Below are positions 41,423-50,578 of a DNA stretch of 64,000 nucleotides, piece by piece (the stretch's first letter is position 1; each line of letters starts with the position of its first letter). The position numbers and the translations under genes were made by a program. Below the pieces are notes generated by a model. The model did not search any database and was not told the DNA's origin. It saw only the letters and a list, made by a program, of their open reading frames with translations. The stretch is taken from assembly GCF_014649955.1 (NCBI RefSeq), contig NZ_BMUA01000008.1, forward strand, positions 233,373 through 297,372. Reading direction: 5' to 3'. Source of the DNA: Streptomyces violascens. Its GTDB lineage: Bacteria; Actinomycetota; Actinomycetes; Streptomycetales; Streptomycetaceae.

Positions 41423-42892
41423 ATGCCCTTTCGCATCACCGTCGACCTGCTAGACCCTTCCTATCAGGCGTCTACCCTCGATCGCAGCCACGCCGAGTGG
41501 CCCCCGCACCCCTCCCGCATCTTCTGCGCCCTGGTGTCCGTGGCTGATCCCACCGATCCTGTCCAGGACGCCGCCTTGTCCTGGCTGGAGCAGCAGCCGC
41601 TCCCTGCACTACGGGTGCCGGCTCGCACCACGGAGGCCGAGATCCCGCGGATGGCTTGGGTGCCGACGAACGCCTCGGCGGCCAAGCCCGGTCACGCGGT
41701 GCTGCCCGGACGGACCAACGGCGGTAAACCGAAAGTGTGGCCGCAGCGCTCCCTGGCTCAGCCTCGGCTGGAGTTCGTATGGCCGTCAGAGCCACCAAGG
41801 GGAGTGTTCACCGTCCTGGCCGAGTTGGCCAGGGCAGTGCCCTACATCGGCCGGGCCGGCGGCCACGCCCTCGTCACCGCCGACACATCAGAGCACTCCG
41901 TGGCGAAGGACCGCAGCACCGAGTGGGAAATGTGGCACCCCAGCGATGCAGCCGGCACGACAGCCGATGTGTGCTCTCTGCGGGCCCCCTACCCGGGCTA
42001 CTTGCAGCGACTGCGTCGGGCACATGAGCAGGGCGATTCCGCTTGGCAGCAAGACCGTATGTTCCCTTACATCCGCCAGGGAGCCACCGCGCCGGATTCC
42101 ACCCAGGAGCCCAAGGCGGGACCGTTCGAAGACCTGATGACCTTCGCATTCCCACCACGGTTCTCCCTAGACCCCGCGCTGACGGTTGCGGCGACCGGCG
42201 CGCTGCGGGAGAAGACGATGGGCTTGCTCGCGGAGGCGGGACACGACGTCGAGGCCATGGTCGCCGTCCACGGCCACAAGACAAAGGGAGACGAGCGCCG
42301 CCTCTGCGCCTACCTAGGGCTGCCGTTCGTCGGCCACCCGCACGCCGACGGCCGACTGCGGGGAGTCGCGGTCGCACTGCCCAGTGACCTGGATCCCGCG
42401 CACCGCAGAGCGCTCCTGGCCGTGCTCCTACGCATGGGCGGCGGCCTGCGCAAGCTCAAGTTGCCCTGCCTGGAACGCCCCGTATCACTGACCTATGTCC
42501 GCGCCGGCGACACGGAAGTCACCTCCCTCAAGTCGGTGATGCCAGAGCAGTGGACGCGGCCCGCGCGCCAGTGGACCACAGCCCTGCCCATGGTCTTGGA
42601 TCGCTTCCCCCGGGGGCGCGACATCGAGGGCTCGGTGGCCACCAGCTGTCGTCTGGCCGGCATGCCCACGCCTGTTGCAGTGGAGGTCCTGCGCACCGGC
42701 GCCTTCGTGCCCGGCGCACCCAGCCTTTGCTCGAATGCGGTACGTCGTAAGGACGGTGAACGGCCGCTTCCCGTGAGGCATGTACGTCTGGCCTTCCCTC
42801 AGCCTGTCACCGGTCCGGTGGTGCTGGGGAGCAAGAAGACCTTCGGCCTGGGCCTGTGCGTGCCCTCCGACGCCTGGAAGGCGGAGGCATGA
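41423..42892 (+). CDS. csb2: Type I-G Cas5-Cas6 fusion (Csb2/GSU0054 family)
   Basis: The 489-residue protein combines crRNA processing and 5'-handle binding. The N-terminus (ITVDLLDPSYQASTLDRSHAEWPPHPSRIFCALVS) is typical of the family, and the conserved GLPFVGHPHADGRLRGVAVALP supplies probable RNA-processing residues. The Gly-rich RAMP loop is near the end (VVLGSKKTFGLGLC). Cas6 in this fusion must recognise the repeat hairpin, so the degenerate repeats downstream bear on its function. The stop overlaps the cas3 start (ATGA). Confidence 0.88.
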   Translation: MPFRITVDLLDPSYQASTLDRSHAEWPPHPSRIFCALVSVADPTDPVQDAALSWLEQQPLPALRVPARTTEAEIPRMAWVPTNASAAKPGHAVLPGRTNGGKPKVWPQRSLAQPRLEFVWPSEPPRGVFTVLAELARAVPYIGRAGGHALVTADTSEHSVAKDRSTEWEMWHPSDAAGTTADVCSLRAPYPGYLQRLRRAHEQGDSAWQQDRMFPYIRQGATAPDSTQEPKAGPFEDLMTFAFPPRFSLDPALTVAATGALREKTMGLLAEAGHDVEAMVAVHGHKTKGDERRLCAYLGLPFVGHPHADGRLRGVAVALPSDLDPAHRRALLAVLLRMGGGLRKLKLPCLERPVSLTYVRAGDTEVTSLKSVMPEQWTRPARQWTTALPMVLDRFPRGRDIEGSVATSCRLAGMPTPVAVEVLRTGAFVPGAPSLCSNAVRRKDGERPLPVRHVRLAFPQPVTGPVVLGSKKTFGLGLCVPSDAWKAEA

Positions 42893-45800
42893 GCTTCACC
42901 CCGGAGGACTTTCCCGATTTCGTCGAAGCCGTACACGGCTACCGCCCGTTTCCGTGGCAGGACGCCTACCTCAAGCAGGCTGCTGAGACGGGGGAATGGC
43001 GGGACCTGGATGTGCCGACTGGTCTGGGCAAAACCAGCTTGATCGATATCTGGCTGTTTCTGCTCGCTTGGCAGTGCGCCACCGGGCTGGAGCGGAGTGT
43101 GCCGCTGCGGCTGTTCTTCGTCGTTGACCGCCGTCTGGTTGTCGACCAGGCGCACGAGCACGCCTGCACCGTCCAGCACGCTCTGCACGGCGCCTCGTAC
43201 GGCTCCCTCACGGGCCGAGTCGCCCAGGCGTTGCGTGAACTGAGCGGGGAGAGCACCGCTCTGGAAGCGGTGCGGATGCGGGGTGGCGTGGACTGGGCCT
43301 CACGCTGGCTGCGCTCCCCCGTCCAGCCCGCCGTGATCACCTCGACCGTGGACCAGTACGGCAGCCGCCTGCTCTTCCGCGGCTATCACACCAGCCCCAG
43401 GATGCGGCCTATCGATGCGGCCCTGTGCGGCACCGACGCGCTGCTGGCGGTGGACGAGGCGCACATCGCTCTGCCGTTGCTCACAACGGCCGCCGACTGC
43501 ACCGCCTACCAACAGACTGCCTCCCACCGCGACTTTGGCCGGCGTGGCGTGCAGGTCGTCAGCCTCTCCGCCACCGGCGCTGCTGATCCCGCGCGCCCGC
43601 GCCACAGCATCACCCGCGCGGATCGCCAGCACCCCGTCGCGGGGAACCGTCTCAACGCCCAGCGGCGGCTGACCCTGTGGGATGCGAGCACCCTCGCCAA
43701 GAACTCCGCGCTCGCCTTCGCCCAGGCCGCCGAGCAGGCCATGGACGTCATGCTGCCGCTCGTGGCCCGCCCCGTGCTCGGCGTCATCGCCAACACCATC
43801 CGCACCGCCCGAGCAACCTTCCAACGCCTGTCCGCACGCGACGACATCGACCTGGTCCTGCTGACAGGCCGCTGCCGTGGTGAGGATCGCGAGCGCCTGC
43901 TGAACAGCCGCCAGCTGCGCGAGCTGTTCCAGGGCATCAGCGCCGATCGCGACCGGCCTTTGGTGGTCGTCGCGACGCAGACCGTCGAAGTCGGCGTAGA
44001 TGTGTCCTTCGCGGGACTCATCAGCGAGAACGCCGCTGCGGCGGCGCTCATCCAGCGCCTGGGCCGTCTGGACCGCACCGGTGCTTTCCCCTGGGCTCCC
44101 GCGGTCGTGATCCGCGCCGCAGCGCCGGATCCGCAGGACATCCCGGTCTATGGCCCAGCCGCCCACGCGACTTGGGAATGGCTCACCTCCCATGCCCCTC
44201 TCACCACCTGCGCCGAGGACCTCCAGCACAGCCTTCACAAGGGACTGGTCATCAACCCGGCCATGCTGCCCGCCCTGCTGGCAGACACCGAGACCGCGTC
44301 GCTGAATGTGCCCGTACCGCGCATTCCCGTCCTGCACCGCACCCTGCTGGACTCCTGGACCCGCACCAGCCCGACCCCGGTGCCCGACCAGCCGACCGCG
44401 CCCTTCCTCCACGGCCTGAGCACCACGCCCGAAGACGTCCAGGTCCTGTGGCGCAGCGACCTCCCCACCTTGGGGGGTCAGCCGGACTGGGAGAAGTGGG
44501 CCGCTCGCATGGCCCAAGTCCCGCCTCATCCCGGCGAAACCGTCGCCATCCCCGCCCGCCAGCTGCGCCGCTTCCTGACCCAGCCGACCGCCGACGACAC
44601 CACCAGCGACCTGGAAGGCGCACCGGACGCGGAGGCACCGACCGCGGCCAAGAAACACCAGACGATGGCTCCGGCACTGCGCTACGACGACCGCGACAAC
44701 CAGTGGATCCCCGCGACAGGCCCCCGCGACATCCGTCCCGGCAGCATCGTCGTCCTGCCCTCGCACTACAGCGGCCACGACGCCTACGGCTGGACCGGTA
44801 CCCCCGGTGACCCCGTCGTCGACCTCGCCGACTTCCCGCCCCTCACAGACAGCGCACCGACCCGCCTGGACGCCGGGCCCCTGGCACTGCTCGGCGGATT
44901 CGACGAGGCCACCGCCCAGGCGGCCACGACGGCCATCACTAGAGCGTCCAAGAAGCTGCTGGCCGGCGAGGACGACGAGTCCATCACCGACATCATCCAC
45001 CAACTCCTCGACCGGCTTCTGGGCCTGCTGCCGGCCGCAGACTCCGGGCCGCCGACGCCCGGCTCGTACACCGTCGACCTGCACCAGCGCCTCAGCCAGC
45101 TCCGAACCATCACCGCCTGGGACACTGCCGCCGACGGGCGCTCGGCCCGCAGGGGCCACGCCATCCTCGACGCCACCGACCCATCACGCCTGCTCCTGGT
45201 CCCCGCCCGCCCAAAGGGCGACCGTGTCGAGCGCACCGCTGGCGTCAACGACGATGACGCCGACGGCAGTTCCCTCACGCGCCCCGTCGGCCTGGCCCAG
45301 CACGGCAAGGCGGTCGCGGCACGCGCCGCCGACTTCGCCGTACGCCTGGGACTACCCACGGCCCTGGTGGCTGCTGTTGAGACCGGGGCGCACGCCCACG
45401 ACTGCGGCAAACACCATCCCCGCTTCCAGTGCATGCTGTGCGCCGGCGACCGTCTGCTCGCCGAGTCCCTAGATGAGCCCCTGGCCAAATCCGGCATGGA
45501 CCCGGCCGACCATACGGGCCGCCGCCGCGCCGCCCGCCTGGCCAACTGGCACCCCGAGCTACGCCACGAAGCACTCAGCGCCCTGGCCGTGCAGGAATGG
45601 CTAGCCACCAACCCAGACCTCGCCCAGGGCCTCGATGCGGACCTAGTCCTCCATCTGGTGGCCTCCCACCACGGACACGCCCGGCCACTCCTGCCGCCGG
45701 TAACCGATCCCAACCCAGTTGACGTCACCTGTCTCATGCCCGACCAGCAGCACGTGACCGTCAACAGCGCCGCCATGGGCACCGACTGGACAGGCCCCGA

Positions 45801-45903
45801 CCGCTTCAAGGCCCTCAACCGCCGCTACGGCCCATGGGGCCTGGCCCTACTCGAAGCCGTCGTACGCCTGGCCGACATGGCCTGCTCCGAGGAAGGGAGC
45901 TAA
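42889..45903 (+). CDS. cas3: Type I-G Cas3 helicase-nuclease (C-terminal HD)
   Basis: The 1004-residue protein is the effector that unwinds and degrades target DNA. Helicase motifs: I DVPTGLGKTSLIDIW, II LLAVDEAHIALPL, III VVSLSATGAAD, VI LIQRLGRLDRTG. The HD nuclease is at the C-terminus (AVETGAHAHDCGKHHPRFQ, with LVASHHGHARP), as usual for type I-G and opposite to most Cas3. The start is MSFTPEDF (ATG 42889), overlapping csb2. All catalytic motifs appear intact, so interference could work if the crRNAs are made. Confidence 0.92.
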   Translation: MSFTPEDFPDFVEAVHGYRPFPWQDAYLKQAAETGEWRDLDVPTGLGKTSLIDIWLFLLAWQCATGLERSVPLRLFFVVDRRLVVDQAHEHACTVQHALHGASYGSLTGRVAQALRELSGESTALEAVRMRGGVDWASRWLRSPVQPAVITSTVDQYGSRLLFRGYHTSPRMRPIDAALCGTDALLAVDEAHIALPLLTTAADCTAYQQTASHRDFGRRGVQVVSLSATGAADPARPRHSITRADRQHPVAGNRLNAQRRLTLWDASTLAKNSALAFAQAAEQAMDVMLPLVARPVLGVIANTIRTARATFQRLSARDDIDLVLLTGRCRGEDRERLLNSRQLRELFQGISADRDRPLVVVATQTVEVGVDVSFAGLISENAAAAALIQRLGRLDRTGAFPWAPAVVIRAAAPDPQDIPVYGPAAHATWEWLTSHAPLTTCAEDLQHSLHKGLVINPAMLPALLADTETASLNVPVPRIPVLHRTLLDSWTRTSPTPVPDQPTAPFLHGLSTTPEDVQVLWRSDLPTLGGQPDWEKWAARMAQVPPHPGETVAIPARQLRRFLTQPTADDTTSDLEGAPDAEAPTAAKKHQTMAPALRYDDRDNQWIPATGPRDIRPGSIVVLPSHYSGHDAYGWTGTPGDPVVDLADFPPLTDSAPTRLDAGPLALLGGFDEATAQAATTAITRASKKLLAGEDDESITDIIHQLLDRLLGLLPAADSGPPTPGSYTVDLHQRLSQLRTITAWDTAADGRSARRGHAILDATDPSRLLLVPARPKGDRVERTAGVNDDDADGSSLTRPVGLAQHGKAVAARAADFAVRLGLPTALVAAVETGAHAHDCGKHHPRFQCMLCAGDRLLAESLDEPLAKSGMDPADHTGRRRAARLANWHPELRHEALSALAVQEWLATNPDLAQGLDADLVLHLVASHHGHARPLLPPVTDPNPVDVTCLMPDQQHVTVNSAAMGTDWTGPDRFKALNRRYGPWGLALLEAVVRLADMACSEEGS

Positions 45904-45907
45904 CCCG

Positions 45908-46924
45908 ATGACACACTACGAACTCGAACTGCCCGCCCTGGTCAGCAACTCCCCACTCGGCTTCCTCGCCGCCCTGGGCATCCTCCAGCTCACCACCCAC
46001 GACCTCGACCAGCCCGCCCGGCTCTCATGGCGCGGCCCGGAGGCACCCGCCGTCCTCCACACCCACCGACCGCTCACTCACCAGGCGCTCGCCGACCTGC
46101 TGGGCAGCCACCTGCCGGACGACCCCGCCAAGGAACCCCTACCACTGGTACCCGGCATCCTTTCGCTGCCCCGCACTGGACCCAGCGACGCCCTGCGCAT
46201 GCCCATCGACACCGCCCTACATCACCTGCGCACCCACACTCAAGCCGAACGCGACCACAACACCCCTACCGCCCACTGGTTCACCGCACTCGTCAACCAA
46301 CTAGGCATCGCCCCAATCGAGAAGAACACCGGCGACGTCCGCCCCGCACGCGGCAAGCAGCCCGTCCTCTACACATCAAGCACCCCGCTCTTCGGCCGCG
46401 GCGGACAAATGACCCTGGCCAACAACTGGGCCAAAGCCGCACAGGAATGCCGTAAAGATCCCACCCACCTGCTCGCCGCACTCACCGCCTGGCGCCGCGT
46501 CGACGGCTACGCCGGCGCCAACCTCGACCACCACTCCACCGGCGACGCCCACATGGTCAGCCAAGGCAAACCCACCCAACAAGGCGTCCCCGGCGCCACT
46601 TGGCTCGCCCTCCACGCCTTCGCAACCTTCCGCCTCACGGGCGACACCGCCTACGCCCAAACCACCAGCTGGGACCGCGCCACCCCCAACGGCGCCCTCA
46701 CCTGGCCCATCTGGCAACCCCCACTCACCACAACCAGCATCACCACCCTCCTCGAACACCCCCTCATCCGCACCCCGCACCCCGAACCCGCCAAACTCCA
46801 CAACCTCGGCGTCACCGCCATCTACGCCGCCCCTCGCACACGCCTCCCACAAGCTGACGGCCCCCTCCAACTTGGCAACCGCACCCACCCACGAACCGCC
46901 ACCAAACCAAGTTCGGCACCATAA
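45908..46924 (+). CDS. Type I-G Cas8-like subunit (Csb3/Csx17 group)
   Basis: The 338-residue protein starts MTHYELELPALVSNSPLGFLAALGILQL, a start shared by the Cas8u/Csb3 and Csx17 large-subunit families. The rest has HWFTALVNQLGIAP, GRGGQMTLANNW and a Pro/Thr-rich C-terminus. Its length fits Csb3 better than the longer Csx17. It should recognise the PAM in the Cascade complex. It begins 4 bp after cas3 and is the last gene before the array. Assignment to one subgroup is inference. Confidence 0.75.
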   Translation: MTHYELELPALVSNSPLGFLAALGILQLTTHDLDQPARLSWRGPEAPAVLHTHRPLTHQALADLLGSHLPDDPAKEPLPLVPGILSLPRTGPSDALRMPIDTALHHLRTHTQAERDHNTPTAHWFTALVNQLGIAPIEKNTGDVRPARGKQPVLYTSSTPLFGRGGQMTLANNWAKAAQECRKDPTHLLAALTAWRRVDGYAGANLDHHSTGDAHMVSQGKPTQQGVPGATWLALHAFATFRLTGDTAYAQTTSWDRATPNGALTWPIWQPPLTTTSITTLLEHPLIRTPHPEPAKLHNLGVTAIYAAPRTRLPQADGPLQLGNRTHPRTATKPSSAP

Positions 46925-47039
46925 GGTGCCGAGAATCCCCGCAGCCCACCGAAGCCAAATCCCCGAAACGAACCCAGCCACCTCCGCAAGCCGCCCACAC
47001 CCCACCTCACGTTCCGGAGTGATGCCCGCTCAGTCACCC

Positions 47040-48925
47040 TGCCTCTGCGGTCTCGAACCACACCACCACCACGGCCTGTACTGGGCGCTGTGCACCCCGG
47101 AGCAGCTCGTCCTACCTCTGCGGCTCTGAACCGCAGCACCACCGCGGCATCTGCGTAGTCGTGGTGTGCGGTCTGACCGCGTGCTACCTCTGCGGTTTCG
47201 AACCGCAGCACCATCACGGCCACTGGTTCGCGTTGAAGTTGCCCATGGGCATCACCCATATCTGCGGCCGAGTGCCGCAGCACTATCACGGTCTACGGCA
47301 GGCGGCCATACCGCTCCAGGCTCTGCTCCAGCTCTGCGGCTATGTACCGCAGCACCATCACGGTTCGTCGTACTGGGGGAGCAGATACTGATGTGTCCAG
47401 GCTGTCTCTGCGGTTTCGAACCGCAGCACCATCACGGCCGACGGAGTCTCCGCCAGAAGCTTCGGACATCGCTGCCACCTCTGTCGTCGCCAACTGCAGT
47501 ACTACCCGGCGGGGTCATCGGTTTCGGCGCATTCCTCATTGCCCTCTGCCTCTGCGGTCTCGAACCGCAGCACCACCACGGCTTGCGCCAGGCTGCGATA
47601 CCGATCCAGGCTCTGTTCTTCCTCCTCTGCAGCAATCACGCGCAGCACCACCCCATCGACCACAAGGTCCAGCAAGGCCAGAGTGAGTACACACTGTCTC
47701 TGCTGTCTCGAACCTCAGCACCATCGCGGAATAGCGGCTATGCCAATCGGCGCAGCTTGAGTGAACCAGCCTCTGCGGTTCGAATCGCCGCACCATCACG
47801 GCGGTGTTGGAAAGACCTGTGTCGCCGGCGGCCTAGTCCCGCCTCTGTGGCCACGTACCGCAGCACCACCACGAATTGACGTCCCGGCGCTTCCACAGCG
47901 GCTGACTGTGTCGCCTCTGCAGTAAGGAACCGCAGCACCATCATGGCACCTGGACCCCGGAATTCCCTATCGTCGTCCGCTTCGCCTGCATCTGCGATTC
48001 CAAAACGCGGCATCACCACGGGTGCGCGTGACTCTATGACCAGGCCCGACAAGACGGCCTACCTCTGTGGGCCCGAATGTCAGCACCGTCTCGGCAAGGC
48101 CCGCGTCCGCGAGCTAGCATACGAGGAGTCCGGCCTGTGCGGTTTCGAACCGCAGCACCACCACGGCTGGTAGATCCCCCACTGGGTCTCCTCGGCACTG
48201 TTGTACCTCTGCGGTTCCGAACCGCAGCACCATCGCGGGGATCTCCCGCCCAACTTGGACACGTACATCGGAATCTGTCTCTGCGGTTTCGACCCGCGGC
48301 ACCATCACGGCATCCATGAAGCGATGGCCGACGCTGCCAAGGCCGCCCACCTCTGTGGTCCCCAACCTCAGCACCACCACGGCCGCTTCGGATCACAGGC
48401 GTTCAGCATGGCCATGTAGCCCCCGCTGCGGTCCGCGAACCGCAGCACCATCACGGCATCTTCGCCAGGCGCCGGATCGCGTTACCGAACTCGCCTATCT
48501 CTGCGGTCGCGAACCGCAGCACCATCTGGGATTGAATCCGTGAGCCTCATCAACAAACACCCAGTCAGAACTCTGCGATCACCTATCGCAGCACTACCAC
48601 GGCGACCAGATTGGCATCTACGCTGGAGGCCGTCAGTTGCTGAAACTCCGCCCTGACCGCGAGTTCGACGCATGTCTACGGCTCGAATTCGCAGCATCAT
48701 TATGGCGATGGCACTAGTATCGGCATAGCTGTTGGCCTTGTGTAAGCTCTGCGGCTACCGAGCCACACACCACCACGGCACGCTGAACGTCATTGCCTCG
48801 GTCTACCGATATGAGCGCACCTCTGCGGTTCAGAACCGCAGCACCATCACGGCCAGATGTTCAGATCGATATCCCTACAGCCCCCAGTCCAATCCTGCCA
48901 TTTTATTCCGCTGCACCATCACGGA
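47040..48925 (+). CRISPR. Degenerate type I-G CRISPR array, about 26 repeats
   Basis: The repeat core is CTGCGGTTTCGAACCGCAG followed by CACCATCACGGC, plus about 5 conserved bases upstream (CCT ending). Repeat starts run from 47045 to 48895 with steps of 71-75 bp, most of them 72. Exact consensus cores occur only at 47190 and 47408; nearly all others differ by 1-12 bases along the whole array. The CTGCGGTT/AACCGCAG stem is often kept. The last unit (48895) keeps only its 3' half. The gap between the repeats at 48573 and 48676 is 103 bp, 31 more than normal. The cas8-proximal side is probably the leader. No cas1/cas2/cas4 is in the window. Confidence 0.85.
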
Positions 48926-49005
48926 ATCGCCTAGCACATGTCTGTGATGCCGCCACACGCATCAGCCTCGGCGTCACATCCTCTCCACACCCAAGCGGCG
49001 AATAA

Positions 49006-49167
49006 ATGGCTACGCCCAACAGCCAACGTCACGGCAACCCGTGGACCTGGGTCGGCTCGCTGATGACCAAGCAATTCTGCGGTGCAGACGACCCATCGGG
49101 TCCTACTGGCGGCAGGGCCACTCCTGCTGCCCGGCAGCCACAGCATCAGCGGCAGGGCGGTAGATAG
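49006..49167 (+). CDS. Small protein after the CRISPR array
   Basis: The 53 residues (MATPNSQRHGNPWTWVGSLM, then TKQFCGADDPSG and a Gln-rich tail) end 3 bp before a perfect terminator hairpin, which supports real transcription. There is no strong Shine-Dalgarno, and I recognise no family. It starts 80 bp after the last repeat remnant. Confidence 0.4.
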   Translation: MATPNSQRHGNPWTWVGSLMTKQFCGADDPSGPTGGRATPAARQPQHQRQGGR

Positions 49168-49169
49168 CA

Positions 49170-49202
49170 GACGATCCCCGGTTACCGAAACCGGGGATCG
49201 TC
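49170..49202 (+). terminator. Terminator hairpin after the CRISPR locus
   Basis: GACGATCCCCGGTT pairs perfectly with AACCGGGGATCGTC around a 5-base ACCGA loop. It ends the small gene at 49006 and could also stop the pre-crRNA transcript. Confidence 0.75.
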
Positions 49203-49310
49203 CGCATCATTAGTGGTCCACCGCCATTCCCTGCCCGTCACGTCGAAAGGCCGCACCACGACAACAGCCCACAACTCCACACCCCGCTCGGGCCAGCGGG
49301 CAAGAGGTCT

Positions 49311-50213
49311 CTATGCCGCGGCGTAGCTGAGGCGGAGAAGGTCTCCAGCGCGCTCCAGGTCCCGCTCCGTACGCAGCTGCAGCTCCAGGTCCCCCGTGCC
49401 GTGGTGGCCGAGCCCCGTCACGTCCCGGGTGAAGCCGGGGATGAGGTCGGCCTCCTTCGGGTCGGCCTTGAGGTAGACGAGGAGCTTGGTCTGCTGGGGC
49501 ACGCAGACGCTGGCGAAGTTCCGTAGCCGTCGATAGGCGCGGTACTGCTTGCGCTGTACCCGGGTGACGCCGTCGCCGAGTCCGACCAGGACCTCGTCGA
49601 CCGCTTGGGCCAGCTCGGCCATGGCACTGCCCTGCTGCCGGACCGGCGGCGCCCCGGGCGCGCGGCTGCGTACCCGCTGGGCCTTGGCCCGGTGCCCCGT
49701 GACCGAGGCCACGGTCTCTAGGCCGAAGTGGTCTCTGCCGAAGTAGCGGTAGCGGACCAGGTCAATGCTGCGCCGGTGCTCGCGTACGGCGTGCGCGTCG
49801 TAGCGGGTGAAGTCGCCGGCCACGCAGATCAGCCGGGGAGCGCTCCACCGGATCTGGGACGCAGCCGTCACCCCGAGCCGGTCGCGGACCAGGTTCCGGA
49901 AGGCATCCTTGTGGGCCACGAGCCAGGCCATGTAGTAGAGGCCCTGGTTGATCACGCCGGCGTCGGTGCCGCGCTTGTACTCGACGATCACGGGTGCCCC
50001 GTTCTCGTCGAGCCCCAGCGAGTCGATCCGTCCGCCATCAACGCAGTCGATGACGAACTCGCTCGCGAGGAACCTGACGCCCAGCATCGTCTCCATGTGC
50101 GCCTCGAGGAGGTCCTGCACATCCGCCTCGACCACGGCCAGACGCGGCATCACCTCGGCCACACCACCTGCCGTGCTGAATAGCTTCAGACCGACCACTC
50201 CCCCACTCGCCAT
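49311..50213 (-). CDS. PD-(D/E)XK nuclease-like protein with DUF5655-type C-terminus
   Basis: The 300-residue protein has a NucS-like N-terminal nuclease core. GGRIDSLGLDENGAPVIVEYKRGTDAGVINQGLYYMAWL carries the D-ExK catalytic acids, Lys and the helix with conserved Gln and Tyr. The C-terminus (YRAYRRLRNFASVCVPQQTKLLVYLKADPKE) matches DUF5655, often fused to such nucleases. It probably cleaves DNA, perhaps in repair or defence. I start at ATG 50211-50213 (MASGGVVG); an upstream GTG at 50264 lacks a ribosome-binding site. It is transcribed toward the CRISPR locus. Confidence 0.78.
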   Translation of the reverse strand: MASGGVVGLKLFSTAGGVAEVMPRLAVVEADVQDLLEAHMETMLGVRFLASEFVIDCVDGGRIDSLGLDENGAPVIVEYKRGTDAGVINQGLYYMAWLVAHKDAFRNLVRDRLGVTAASQIRWSAPRLICVAGDFTRYDAHAVREHRRSIDLVRYRYFGRDHFGLETVASVTGHRAKAQRVRSRAPGAPPVRQQGSAMAELAQAVDEVLVGLGDGVTRVQRKQYRAYRRLRNFASVCVPQQTKLLVYLKADPKEADLIPGFTRDVTGLGHHGTGDLELQLRTERDLERAGDLLRLSYAAA

Positions 50214-50302
50214 CACGATGCCAGAGGGGAACGCCGCACCGCCCAGGGATATTTCCGCCACCACCGCCGTTTCGAATTCGAGAAGGGATCAACGAGCACG
50301 AC

Positions 50303-50578
50303 ATGCACCACCACGACAACCCACCGCAGAGCGTTCCCTCCAGCCCCGCCTACATCCGCGCCACGTGGGGCGGTACAGGCAGCGTCGAAGAAGCCTCCGC
50401 AGCCTTCGGGTTCTCCCGGGCCAAGGGCTACGACCTGGTCCGCCGCGGCGAGTTCCCCTGCCGAGTACTACGCATCGGCCGCAGCACCCGCGTCGTCACC
50501 GCCTCCCTGCTCCGCGTCCTCGACAGCGGTGAACCTGAGTACAGCGGAACCCGTGACGCACACACCGCGCCAGCGTGA
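50303..50578 (+). CDS. Excisionase-like HTH DNA-binding protein
   Basis: The 91 residues centre on a MerR/excisionase-type winged helix: TGSVEEASAAFGFSRAKGYDLVRRGEFPCRVLRIGRSTRVVTASLLRVLD. In actinobacterial integrative elements such proteins direct excision and neighbour an integrase, but none is present. It is coupled to the next small gene by a GTGA overlap (50575-50578). Confidence 0.8.
   Translation: MHHHDNPPQSVPSSPAYIRATWGGTGSVEEASAAFGFSRAKGYDLVRRGEFPCRVLRIGRSTRVVTASLLRVLDSGEPEYSGTRDAHTAPA

Noticed and set aside
47166..47879. Long open frames across the CRISPR array encoding repeated CGxEPQHHHG peptides (possible Cys-His repeat protein)
   Set aside because: Unit spacing is often 71, 73, 74 or 75 bp, so the frame is lost repeatedly, and stops are frequent. 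Spacers are unrelated in sequence except one pair. An array fits better than a gene, although decay of a repeat gene cannot be fully excluded.
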